Shown: one piece after another, positions 17,925 through 25,609 of the stretch | How positions within the stretch are numbered: the first letter of the stretch is position 1 | How the letters are laid out: every line of letters starts with the position of its first letter | Source of the DNA: Roseivirga seohaensis | GTDB taxonomy: Bacteria > Bacteroidota > Bacteroidia > Cytophagales > Cyclobacteriaceae | Assembly (NCBI RefSeq): GCF_001592945.1 | Contig: NZ_LRPB01000023.1 | Span: 248,001 to 312,000, forward strand | Length of the DNA: 64,000 bases | Reading direction: 5' to 3' | Made by a program: the position numbers and the translations under genes | Notes under the pieces: model-generated | Databases searched by the model: none | What the model was told of the DNA's origin: nothing | What the model saw: the letters and a program-made list of their open reading frames with translations, nothing else

Positions 17925-19426
17925 GAAAAAGCCACTTCAAAACTGGTCAGTTGAGGTTTCAAAACTAAGTCTATCGAGCCTCCATGCTTCTCAATAATCT
18001 TTCGGGTATAATAAAGGCCAATCCCAAAACCCTTCACATCATGTTGATTACCGGTAGGAATTCGGTAAAATTTGTCAAACACCCTTTCCTTTTGGGTTTT
18101 CTCTATATAACCGCCATTGTCCTGTACTACTACCTGCGCACGGTTACCTAACTTCGTCAAAATTACCTGAATTTCGTTTCCTCCATACTTTATGGCATTG
18201 TCTACCAAATTGGAGAGGGCGTTTTCGAGGTGGAAAGGATCTGCTTCAATAATTACATCCGCAGTAGGTGCCACAAATGCAAGGCGTTTATTTCCAGCCA
18301 ACATTTTGTACTTCTCAATCATACTGGAAAGCAACAGGGTAAGATTCACGGGTTCTTTCCTTAAACTCAATTCATCACTGTCGAGCGTGGCGGTTTCCAG
18401 TAGTTTCTCCACCATCAGGTTGAGTTTTTTCAACTGGTCGTTCGACATATCTAAATACTTGGCCGTTTTTTCAGGGTCGTTTTGTTTATTGAAATTCGCA
18501 ATACCTTCAAGAGCCGATGTTACCGTGGCAATTGGGGTTTTAAATTCATGGGTGATGTTACTAATCAAGTCATTTTTAATTTCGGCCAACTGCTTTTGCT
18601 GATTGATGATTCTATAGAGATATAACAGCGAACCAATCACAGAAACGGAAATGAGCAATGAAATAAGCAAATCAACCATTCCTCTTTTCAGAATAATTAA
18701 AGAGGCATTATCGAAATACATCTTCAGCTCCTTTTTGGGTAAATAACTGGCTTTTGAAAGCGTGGAAAGCGAAAACTCATCATCTCTAAATTCTCTAGAC
18801 CGTTCAACCACCTCATTGTTTTGTAAAGAGGCAAAAGCGAAATCAATGTCTATTTTCTTTCGGCCCAATTCCTTCTTTACATACTGGGTTAAGTTTTTAA
18901 AGTCAATGGTATCTTGCACCATCGAAATCATAACTTTGGTAGTAAAAGCTTCTAGTTCATTCAGTCTAGTAGAAGAAATCGTGTCTTTTGAAACCGTAAT
19001 ATTTCTAATGGATACACCATTATTCAGCTTAGCCACACCTCTTAGCTGAACATTTGAATCTCCTTTGCCCGTGCTTCGAATCGTTACTCCACCAATAGAA
19101 GTGTCGGAGAGAACTGCCGTATTGGTAGAAAACTGAAACTTTTTTAAAGAATCGCTTGCCTTTCCTTTAATACTATTCTGAAAAAACGCCTTGATTTCGC
19201 TGGCATCAAAAGCGCCACTATCGTTTCTGTCTAGAAAAACAAAATTCTTGGCCAAAGAGGAAAAATAGCCCTCTACTCCGTTGTCTAAAGCTACTTGCAC
19301 ATCGTTGATAAAACGCTGCTTGTTCAGATTATAATTCTGAACATTTCTATACACTTGAATGCCCACAGTAATAAGTACCGTAAAGGAAATCAGATAGATA
19401 ATAGCCTTGAACTTGCGTTTTTTCAC
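17921..19426 (-). CDS. Membrane sensor histidine kinase
   Basis: A 501-residue kinase partner of the regulator that follows it. Membrane segment 1 is at residues ~8-25 (AIIYLISFTVLITVGIQVYR), the periplasmic sensor spans ~26-250, and segment 2 is at ~252-272. The phospho-accepting helix reads ISNITHEFKTPIATVTSALEG, and the ATPase domain has the N box (NALSNLVDNAIKYGG), G1 (VQDNGGYI) and G2 (GFGIGLYYTRKI) motifs. The periplasmic region matches no sensor fold I can name. It is divergent from the GLPGLI/outer-membrane receptor genes, an arrangement that suggests those genes are regulated by or sensed with this system. Confidence 0.93.
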   Translation of the reverse strand: MKKRKFKAIIYLISFTVLITVGIQVYRNVQNYNLNKQRFINDVQVALDNGVEGYFSSLAKNFVFLDRNDSGAFDASEIKAFFQNSIKGKASDSLKKFQFSTNTAVLSDTSIGGVTIRSTGKGDSNVQLRGVAKLNNGVSIRNITVSKDTISSTRLNELEAFTTKVMISMVQDTIDFKNLTQYVKKELGRKKIDIDFAFASLQNNEVVERSREFRDDEFSLSTLSKASYLPKKELKMYFDNASLIILKRGMVDLLISLLISVSVIGSLLYLYRIINQQKQLAEIKNDLISNITHEFKTPIATVTSALEGIANFNKQNDPEKTAKYLDMSNDQLKKLNLMVEKLLETATLDSDELSLRKEPVNLTLLLSSMIEKYKMLAGNKRLAFVAPTADVIIEADPFHLENALSNLVDNAIKYGGNEIQVILTKLGNRAQVVVQDNGGYIEKTQKERVFDKFYRIPTGNQHDVKGFGIGLYYTRKIIEKHGGSIDLVLKPQLTSFEVAFS

Positions 19427-19465
19427 AGTTCAAATATACGCATTCGTAATACCTGAGCATCAAAG

Positions 19466-19495
19466 GTTAACACTCGTTAACACTGGTTAACTATC
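19466..19495. promoter_or_regulatory. Three tandem 10-bp direct repeats (GTTAAC)
   Basis: GTTAACACTC, GTTAACACTG and GTTAACTATC follow one another without gaps, so GTTAAC recurs exactly every helical turn. The site lies in the 117-bp region between the kinase gene and the divergent GLPGLI gene. OmpR-family regulators typically bind head-to-tail direct repeats of about 10-11 bp, which fits the regulator encoded at 17244-17924. Confidence 0.75.
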
Positions 19496-19543
19496 GGTTT
19501 AATTGAATTCAAGCTTTTTTGTATTCCATAAAACAGATCAAAA

Positions 19544-20389
19544 ATGAAAAAGCTCAAAAAAACAATTATGCTCTTGTTGGGCATTATAACAGCAGGAACG
19601 CTCACCCTAAATGCCCAGAATTTTCAAGGCATCGCCACCTACCAATCTGCTCGCAAAATGGGCGGGTTAAGTATTAAAGGAGATGGGATGTCGCCAGAAA
19701 TGGAAAAGCAAATTCAGGAAAGCCTTAAAAAACAAATGCAAAAAGAATATGAATTGAAATTCAACTTAACTGAATCTACTTGGGCCGAAGTGGAAAGTCT
19801 TGAAGGAGCGCCTGCAACGGCAGCTGGGGGTGTGGTAATGAGAATATCTTCCAATTCGGGCACTAAATATAAAAACACTGCCGACAATCTATTTTTAAAT
19901 GAAACCGAAGTGTTTAGTAAACCTTTTTTAGTTGAGAGTGAACTAAAAAACAGAGAATGGCAGCTGACCAACGAAACCAAGAAAATTGGTAATTACACTG
20001 CCCAAAAAGCCATTTTTTCGGAAATAGTAGAGCGCACCGTTATTTCATTCGACAATGACGACAAGGAATCAACGGTAACCTCCGACACCATCAATATCGA
20101 GGCCTGGTTCACTCCTGAAATTCCAGTATCGCAAGGGCCAGACGATTTTTGGGGTTTGCCGGGTTTAATCATGGAAATTACTGACGGCAAAATCACTTAC
20201 CTCTGCACCAAAGTAATTCTGAATCCTGAAGAAGGGGTGAAAATCAAGAAGCCATCGAAAGGTAAAAAAGTGACACCAGAAGAATTAAAGGTTATTCGAG
20301 ACGAAAAAACCAAAGAGATGATGGAAAAGTATAGCCAGGGTACCAACGGAGATGGCAAAAGCTTTACTATAAAAATAGGCGGCAACTAA
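19544..20389 (+). CDS. GLPGLI family exported protein
   Basis: A 281-residue Bacteroidota protein named for the motif DDFWGLPGLIMEI, seen here at about residue 203. A signal peptide ends near LTLNAQNFQG. The region preceding the motif (KIGNYTAQKAIFS, INIEAWFTPEIPVSQGP) is also standard for the family. Its function is unknown, but genes of this family often sit beside outer-membrane beta-barrel or TonB-type receptors, as here with 33 bp separation. It starts beside the tandem repeats, so it is a likely target of the divergent two-component system. Confidence 0.9.
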   Translation: MKKLKKTIMLLLGIITAGTLTLNAQNFQGIATYQSARKMGGLSIKGDGMSPEMEKQIQESLKKQMQKEYELKFNLTESTWAEVESLEGAPATAAGGVVMRISSNSGTKYKNTADNLFLNETEVFSKPFLVESELKNREWQLTNETKKIGNYTAQKAIFSEIVERTVISFDNDDKESTVTSDTINIEAWFTPEIPVSQGPDDFWGLPGLIMEITDGKITYLCTKVILNPEEGVKIKKPSKGKKVTPEELKVIRDEKTKEMMEKYSQGTNGDGKSFTIKIGGN

Positions 20390-20422
20390 TTTTTTCGAAC
20401 CCAAAGGTCAAAAACTCACAAC

Positions 20423-23116
20423 ATGAAAAGAATAGGTTTAATTTTTTTGCTCACATTCTTATGTGTAGCAATGCAAAACGCAAATGCCCAACAAAAAGTA
20501 GTTTACCTTGGCGAGGTAAGAGATTCATTGGGTTTGCCCCTTGAATTTGCCAACGTAATGGCCATGGACACCACCAAAAAAACGATTGCTTCGTTTGGAG
20601 TCACCAATAAGCAAGGTCAGTTTAGATTACTGTTAGAAGACCAAAAAGTCTATCAGCTTAAGGTCAGTTTTATTGGCTTTGTTCCTTTCGAGAGGTATTT
20701 CACCGCCAAAGACACCCAAGATTTACCCGTTTCAATTCAGTTGAATAATGACGAAAGAAATTTGGGTGCTGTAGAAGTGGTTTCTGAAATGCCCATTCTC
20801 ATTCAAGGCGACACCATTACTTATAAAACCGATGTATTTACCCAAGGTAACGAGCGCAAACTAGAAGATGTGCTCAAAGATTTACCTGGTTTTGAAGTAG
20901 ACGAAGACGGCCAAGTAAAAGTACAGGGTAAAAAAGTGGACAAGCTATTGGTTGATGGGAAAGAGTTTTTTGAAGGAGACACCAAACTGGCTACCAAAAA
21001 CCTGCCTGCCAAAGCGGTAGACAAAGTTCAGGTATTGCAGAATTTCAACGATGTTGGCCCTTTAAGCGGGGTGAATAACAGTGAGCAACTGGCATTGAAC
21101 ATTCAACTCAAGGAAGACATGAAAAACATGGTTTTTGGCGATTTGGAACTTGCAGGGGGCCCAGAAGAACGATATAAAGCTCACGCCAATGTTTTCTATT
21201 ATGATAAGAAAACCAACATTAACTTTATTGGTGATGCCAATAACGTAGGCGATTTGGCCTTTAGCATGAGCGACTACTTTAGGTTTAGCGGTGGCTTAGC
21301 GAGTTTAGCAAGCCGATCAGGTTCAAACTTCCGCGTAAGCTCCAACCAATTGGGTATTCCAATGGCAGAAAGAAACAGCGCAAAAGAATTAAATAACCAA
21401 TTGGGAGCCCTTAACTTCAATTACACGCCTAGCAGCAAAATCAGATTTTCAGGTTTTGCCATTGGTTCTAAAGTAGATAACACTTTGGGTTCAATATCGG
21501 AGCGCCAATATGTTTTGCAATCAGGAGAAACAGAAACCCTCACTACTGAATCGAATGTTCAGAGCACTTCGGGTTTGTTCAAATTGGGCATTACCTATTC
21601 GCCAAACGCAAGTTTGCAATTGGATTACAATGTGTTCTCTCGACTTTCTAATATTGAAAATTCAGACCTTCAAAATTCGCTTTTCAATAATACATCGAAT
21701 GATATTAACAGCTTAAGCACTCAACAGCCTTTTTCTATTGAACAGCAATTAAGGGCGTTTTATGCTCCAGATGAAAAGAACGTTTTTTCGGCTGAAGTAA
21801 CTTACAAAAACCAAGAGCAAGACCCAACATATGACTTGTCGACAACGCAAAGGCCTTTTGCGGCAATCATTCCTATGACGGGCAACAGCCCTTACAACCT
21901 GCTTCAATTTAAAAATATAGGTACCGAGCAAGCCGAAGCCGCCATTAACTATTATAGAATTCTGAACAACACCAATCACATCAACTTCAAACTTGGGGTA
22001 AACCAAACCAGTCAAGACTTAAGCTCTAGTATTTTGCAAAAATTGGACAACGGAAGTACAAATGAGTTCAACGATCCCGACTTAAATAACTTAGTTGATT
22101 ATAGTTTCAGCGATTACTATTTCGGGCTTTACTACAAAGTGAAGTTTGGAAAGTTGGTATTGAACCCAGGGCTTAACCTACATCAGTATTCCATCGAAAA
22201 TCAGCAAAACGGCATCACCGAAGGTTTTGACAAAACGCTTTTACTTCCTTCATTAAACGCCAAATACAATTTCAGAAATTCACATTCATTGAATTTGAAT
22301 TATGGTATGTCAGCCAGTTTTACCGATATTCAAAACGCTGCGCAAGGTATTATTGTCAGAGGTTATAACTCACTATTCGCAGGAAATCCAGTGTTGGATA
22401 ATAGTTGGTATCATAATATAAACCTCAACTATTTCAATTTCAACATGTATAATTTCCTTAACGTTTCGGGCGGAGTAAACTACCAAAAACGTTTTGACGA
22501 CATCACCAACATTATAGATTTCAGTGGATTAGAAAGGGTAAATACGCCTACTAACATTGATTTTGCCAATGAAAGCATGTCGGGGAATGCCAGTATCGAC
22601 AAAAGGTTCGACCATTACAGAGTCAGTCTTTCCGGAAACTGGTCGCGGTCGGTAACGAATAACCGTATCAGCGATCTGGCCAATGAAAATGTAAGTTTTC
22701 AACAAGGCTATAAAGCGGGACTTTCTACCACGGTTTTAAAAGCTTTAGAATTCAATTTTGGTTATGAAGTTTCATTCAATAATTACACCGCCAGCAGCAC
22801 TAGCAGTAAGTTCGAAAATCACAAACCTACGGCTCGTTTGTACATCAATTTCTTAAAAGATTTCCGTTTCGATACCGACTATGAGTATAACACTTATAAA
22901 AACACTTCTAACGGAACAAAAAGCACTTACGACCTGCTGAATGCCAAATTGAGTTACAGAAAAGAAGGCAGCAAATGGGAGTTTAAAACCACCGCCATGA
23001 ACCTGCTGAACACCACAGGAATTAGAAGAGATTCATTTTCGGAAAACTTAATCAGCACTTACGAGTACTTTATTCAAAAGCGATATTTCTTATTTTCAGT
23101 GAATTACGACTTATAA
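20423..23116 (+). CDS. TonB-receptor-like outer-membrane beta-barrel protein with CarboxypepD N-terminus
   Basis: An 897-residue outer-membrane protein. After a signal peptide (ending near NANAQQK), residues ~27-115 form a carboxypeptidase regulatory-like domain (VVYLGEVRDSLGLPLEFANVMAMD). A plug-like region follows (VEVVSEMPILIQGDTITYKTDVFTQGNERKLEDVLKDLPGFEV) and then a long beta-barrel ending in the aromatic KRYFLFSVNYDL. This layout matches the outer-membrane beta-barrel family 3 relatives of TonB receptors. The substrate is unknown. It is probably co-transcribed with the GLPGLI gene and ends at a clear terminator. Confidence 0.9.
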   Translation: MKRIGLIFLLTFLCVAMQNANAQQKVVYLGEVRDSLGLPLEFANVMAMDTTKKTIASFGVTNKQGQFRLLLEDQKVYQLKVSFIGFVPFERYFTAKDTQDLPVSIQLNNDERNLGAVEVVSEMPILIQGDTITYKTDVFTQGNERKLEDVLKDLPGFEVDEDGQVKVQGKKVDKLLVDGKEFFEGDTKLATKNLPAKAVDKVQVLQNFNDVGPLSGVNNSEQLALNIQLKEDMKNMVFGDLELAGGPEERYKAHANVFYYDKKTNINFIGDANNVGDLAFSMSDYFRFSGGLASLASRSGSNFRVSSNQLGIPMAERNSAKELNNQLGALNFNYTPSSKIRFSGFAIGSKVDNTLGSISERQYVLQSGETETLTTESNVQSTSGLFKLGITYSPNASLQLDYNVFSRLSNIENSDLQNSLFNNTSNDINSLSTQQPFSIEQQLRAFYAPDEKNVFSAEVTYKNQEQDPTYDLSTTQRPFAAIIPMTGNSPYNLLQFKNIGTEQAEAAINYYRILNNTNHINFKLGVNQTSQDLSSSILQKLDNGSTNEFNDPDLNNLVDYSFSDYYFGLYYKVKFGKLVLNPGLNLHQYSIENQQNGITEGFDKTLLLPSLNAKYNFRNSHSLNLNYGMSASFTDIQNAAQGIIVRGYNSLFAGNPVLDNSWYHNINLNYFNFNMYNFLNVSGGVNYQKRFDDITNIIDFSGLERVNTPTNIDFANESMSGNASIDKRFDHYRVSLSGNWSRSVTNNRISDLANENVSFQQGYKAGLSTTVLKALEFNFGYEVSFNNYTASSTSSKFENHKPTARLYINFLKDFRFDTDYEYNTYKNTSNGTKSTYDLLNAKLSYRKEGSKWEFKTTAMNLLNTTGIRRDSFSENLISTYEYFIQKRYFLFSVNYDL

Positions 23117-23144
23117 CAAAATACGTTATATTAAATTCTATTCT

Positions 23145-23173
23145 ATGCCGCTCGGTTTTGAGCGGCATTTTTT
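23145..23173 (+). terminator. Rho-independent terminator
   Basis: ATGCCGCTC and GAGCGGCAT form a perfect 9-bp stem around a 6-base loop, followed by TTTTTT. It closes the GLPGLI/receptor unit. Confidence 0.93.
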
Positions 23174-23309
23174 ATGCCTTTCTCATAACAGCATTATTAT
23201 CAAAATCTTATCGTGTTTAACAGTCTTGCAGTTTTATCACCCATCACAATGTTATCCGATCAATAATTTCTGCTATTTTTATGGCTGAGATTTTTTAATC
23301 CATACAGTC

Positions 23310-23939
23310 ATGAAGCGTCTTCTTGTTATTGTAATACTCATAGGTGTAGTTGCCTATGTCGCAGTTCAGTATCTAAAAGATCGTAGATTCAATCCGCCAT
23401 CGGCTTACGATTATGAACTAAGCCAAAATATCGATACCGATTTTTACGATCGCGCTGTGCTTAAAGAATACTATAAAACTGCTTTAGAAGTGGGTTCTTA
23501 TGCCCGTTCATTGTGGAGAAACAATCAGATAGATGTTCGATTTATCAATGATGAAGATTTTGAATCTACCCGAGCAACAGAAGTTTATAATGAAATGATT
23601 GCCACGGCCAAAATGCTCGAAACTAAACTTGAAATGTCTGCCGAACTAAAATCTAAAGGTTATAATGACTATGAAGTGCGAATGTACTTTGAACAAGGCT
23701 TGACTCGAGAAGACATTAACTTTGAAAGAAATTACCATTTGCTCGATCTAAAAATAGGAGCAAAAGGTGCGGCCGTTTGGGAACTTCAAAAGTTATTAAA
23801 CACCGATTCAGACAGCATTCCTCAAGACGGAATATTTAACCTAATTACTGCCAATAGGCTTAAGACTTTTCAACAAAACAATGGTCTATTCCCTTCGGGC
23901 GAAGTAGACGAAAAAACACTTAAAGCTTTAATTAAATAA
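23310..23939 (+). CDS. Membrane-anchored protein with C-terminal peptidoglycan-binding domain
   Basis: A 209-residue protein. The N-terminus is one membrane segment (LLVIVILIGVVAYVAVQYL), followed by a helical region of unknown fold. Residues ~147-208 fit a PG_binding_1 repeat: LDLKIGAKGAAVWELQKLLN, DGIFNLITANRLKTFQQNNGLFPSGEVDEKTLKALI. It is probably anchored in the inner membrane and touches cell wall or another periplasmic polymer. It is the first of five closely spaced genes (gaps of 3, 10, -8 and 0 bp) leading to a Ras-like GTPase and a hybrid kinase, and may link that system to the envelope. Confidence 0.8.
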   Translation: MKRLLVIVILIGVVAYVAVQYLKDRRFNPPSAYDYELSQNIDTDFYDRAVLKEYYKTALEVGSYARSLWRNNQIDVRFINDEDFESTRATEVYNEMIATAKMLETKLEMSAELKSKGYNDYEVRMYFEQGLTREDINFERNYHLLDLKIGAKGAAVWELQKLLNTDSDSIPQDGIFNLITANRLKTFQQNNGLFPSGEVDEKTLKALIK

Positions 23940-23942
23940 ATC

Positions 23943-24293
23943 ATGGCTAAGGAAAAAGAAGAAGAAAAGAAACAACCTGTTTCTTCAGGCGACCCAAAAA
24001 TTGATGCAGTTAAACAATTGATTTTTGGCGAAAGCATGCAGCAGTACGATGCGGAGTTCAACGAAATCAAAGCGTTAATCAAGCGTACGCGCAACGAAAT
24101 TGAAAGCGAATTAAACGACACCCGCGATCAGCTCAACAACATCATCAACGACTTAAGAACCGACATGAACAAGAAGGTGACTCAGCTTAGGTCTGATATG
24201 GATGAAGCCGTTACCGACCTTGATAACAGAAAAGTAAACAGAAAGTTACTCGGTGCCCTATTGCAAGAAATGGGCAAACAAATCGCTGAATAA
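23943..24293 (+). CDS. Small coiled-coil protein of the GTPase operon
   Basis: A 116-residue, highly charged cytoplasmic protein. After a lysine/glutamate-rich tail it has a short motif (AVKQLIFGESMQQYDAEFNEIKALI) and then heptad-like repeats of charged residues to about residue 95, ending KLLGALLQEMGKQIAE. No enzyme motif is seen. The single coiled coil suggests an oligomeric adaptor or scaffold. It starts 3 bp after the peptidoglycan-binding gene and precedes the longin-like gene by 10 bp. I recall similar LIFGEEM-type coiled-coil proteins beside small GTPase genes, but give no function. Confidence 0.75.
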   Translation: MAKEKEEEKKQPVSSGDPKIDAVKQLIFGESMQQYDAEFNEIKALIKRTRNEIESELNDTRDQLNNIINDLRTDMNKKVTQLRSDMDEAVTDLDNRKVNRKLLGALLQEMGKQIAE

Positions 24294-24303
24294 GTAACCA
24301 TTC

Positions 24304-25140
24304 ATGAGCAAAGGCTTGGCTTTTGATAAACTTAGAGAAATACTCCTAGAGAAAGACTGGGAGGAAAGGGAAGAGTTTGCCCAAAAGCTAAGCGACCTCG
24401 ATGATCAGTTAAACTCAAGAAACAGGCTGGAAGAAAAAATTCAGCCTATTCTAGACGATGAACGTGAAAGCCTAAGGCATCGCTTTCCTGATCTTTTCGG
24501 CCCTCAAATTACCGAAACGATTAGCAAACAAATTCGCGAATCGCAAGATGAAGTGGTAGAAGCACTCTATCCTATTTTGGGTAGAATGATCAAAAAATAC
24601 ATTACCAGCGAAATAGAAAAGCTTTCTGAAAAAGTAGATGAGCAAATGAAGCTTGCTTTTTCTTGGGAGGCTTGGAAAATTCGAATCAAAGCTTGGTTTA
24701 CCGGCACGCCTCAAAAAAACATGATTATTTCTAAGCTCATTGAGCCTAAAATTGAAGAAATATTTATTGTTGAAAAGCAATCGGGCATGCTAATGGGGAG
24801 CTTCTCTAAAAACCATTCGGTAGATCAAGAGATGATTGCCGCAATGCTTACTGCCATTAAAACCTTTGTAGAAGACGCTTTCAAAAGCGAAACTCAAGAG
24901 CTGGACAGCATTGATTACGACAACTATAAAATCGTAATAAAGAACTTCAAATCATTCTTTATTGCTGTGGTTACTTCGGGCGGAATGAGCATGGCTTTTC
25001 GCGACAAGCTGGACGACACCTTACTAGATTTTGCCGAAAAAGTACTTAGAAAGGCTAAAGATGCCGATGAAGAAGTAAAGCAAGAAAGAATAACCTCTGG
25101 TCTTGAGCAATACTTTGATAACTTTGACAAGAATGAATAA
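24304..25140 (+). CDS. Helical protein with roadblock/longin-like C-terminal region, GTPase partner candidate
   Basis: A 278-residue soluble protein. Residues ~1-135 are helical and charged, including the segment KQIRESQDEVVEALYPILGRMIKKYI, which resembles the part preceding OmpA domains in some Bacteroidota and cyanobacterial proteins. Residues ~152-265 alternate strands and helices (IEEIFIVEKQSGMLMGSFS, MIAAMLTAIKTFVEDAF, DYDNYKIVIKNFKSFFIAVVTSGG, LDDTLLDFAEKVL) in the pattern of roadblock/longin folds, which act as GAPs or GEFs of small GTPases such as MglA and Rag. The next gene is a Ras-like GTPase whose start overlaps this one by 8 bp. The fold assignment is a reading of the pattern, not a search result. 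No OmpA domain is present. Confidence 0.65.
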   Translation: MSKGLAFDKLREILLEKDWEEREEFAQKLSDLDDQLNSRNRLEEKIQPILDDERESLRHRFPDLFGPQITETISKQIRESQDEVVEALYPILGRMIKKYITSEIEKLSEKVDEQMKLAFSWEAWKIRIKAWFTGTPQKNMIISKLIEPKIEEIFIVEKQSGMLMGSFSKNHSVDQEMIAAMLTAIKTFVEDAFKSETQELDSIDYDNYKIVIKNFKSFFIAVVTSGGMSMAFRDKLDDTLLDFAEKVLRKAKDADEEVKQERITSGLEQYFDNFDKNE

Positions 25141-25609
25141 AAAGGTAATTCTTGTTGGTCACTTCGGGGTAGGAAAAACTTCCTTAGTACAGCAATTTGT
25201 TTACAGTAAATTTTCCGAAAAATACCTCACTACTATTGGAGTAAAAATCGACAAAAAAGTAGTTGAATTCGATGGATATCAAATGACCCTACTTATTTGG
25301 GACATCGCTGGCGAAACCGAGCAGAACAGCGTATCAAAAAGCTATAAATTGGGCTCACACGGTATTATCTATGTTTTTGACCTAACCCGGCCTTCTACCT
25401 ACGAAAATCTTGACAAACAACTAGACTATTTGAAAACACTATTGCCCAATGCTCCCATTCAGATATTAGGAAATAAAAAAGACTTGATTTCTGAAGAAGA
25501 ACTTAACAGTATTAAAGAAAGCATTCCGCTTTCCTTTAAAGCCACAAGTGCCAAAACAGGGGAACATGTTGAAGAAGCATTTATCGACCTCGCTAAAGCA
25601 ATGCTGTAA
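25133..25609 (+). CDS. Prokaryotic Ras/Rab-like small GTPase
   Basis: A 158-residue small GTPase with every G motif: G1 GHFGVGKT at residues 9-16, a switch I threonine at 33/34 (YLTTIG), G3 WDIAGE at 56-61, G4 NKKD at 114-117 and G5 SAK at 139-141. I start at the ATG at 25133, inside the end of the preceding gene, because the more upstream 25103 adds residues that precede the P-loop strand without matching the family. Residue 61, the catalytic Gln of Ras, is Glu. There is no C-terminal cysteine, so membrane attachment by prenylation is not expected. It belongs to the broad Ras-like prokaryotic GTPases (MglA/Rup-type sensu lato). The hybrid kinase begins right after its stop. Confidence 0.92.
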   Translation: MNKKVILVGHFGVGKTSLVQQFVYSKFSEKYLTTIGVKIDKKVVEFDGYQMTLLIWDIAGETEQNSVSKSYKLGSHGIIYVFDLTRPSTYENLDKQLDYLKTLLPNAPIQILGNKKDLISEEELNSIKESIPLSFKATSAKTGEHVEEAFIDLAKAML

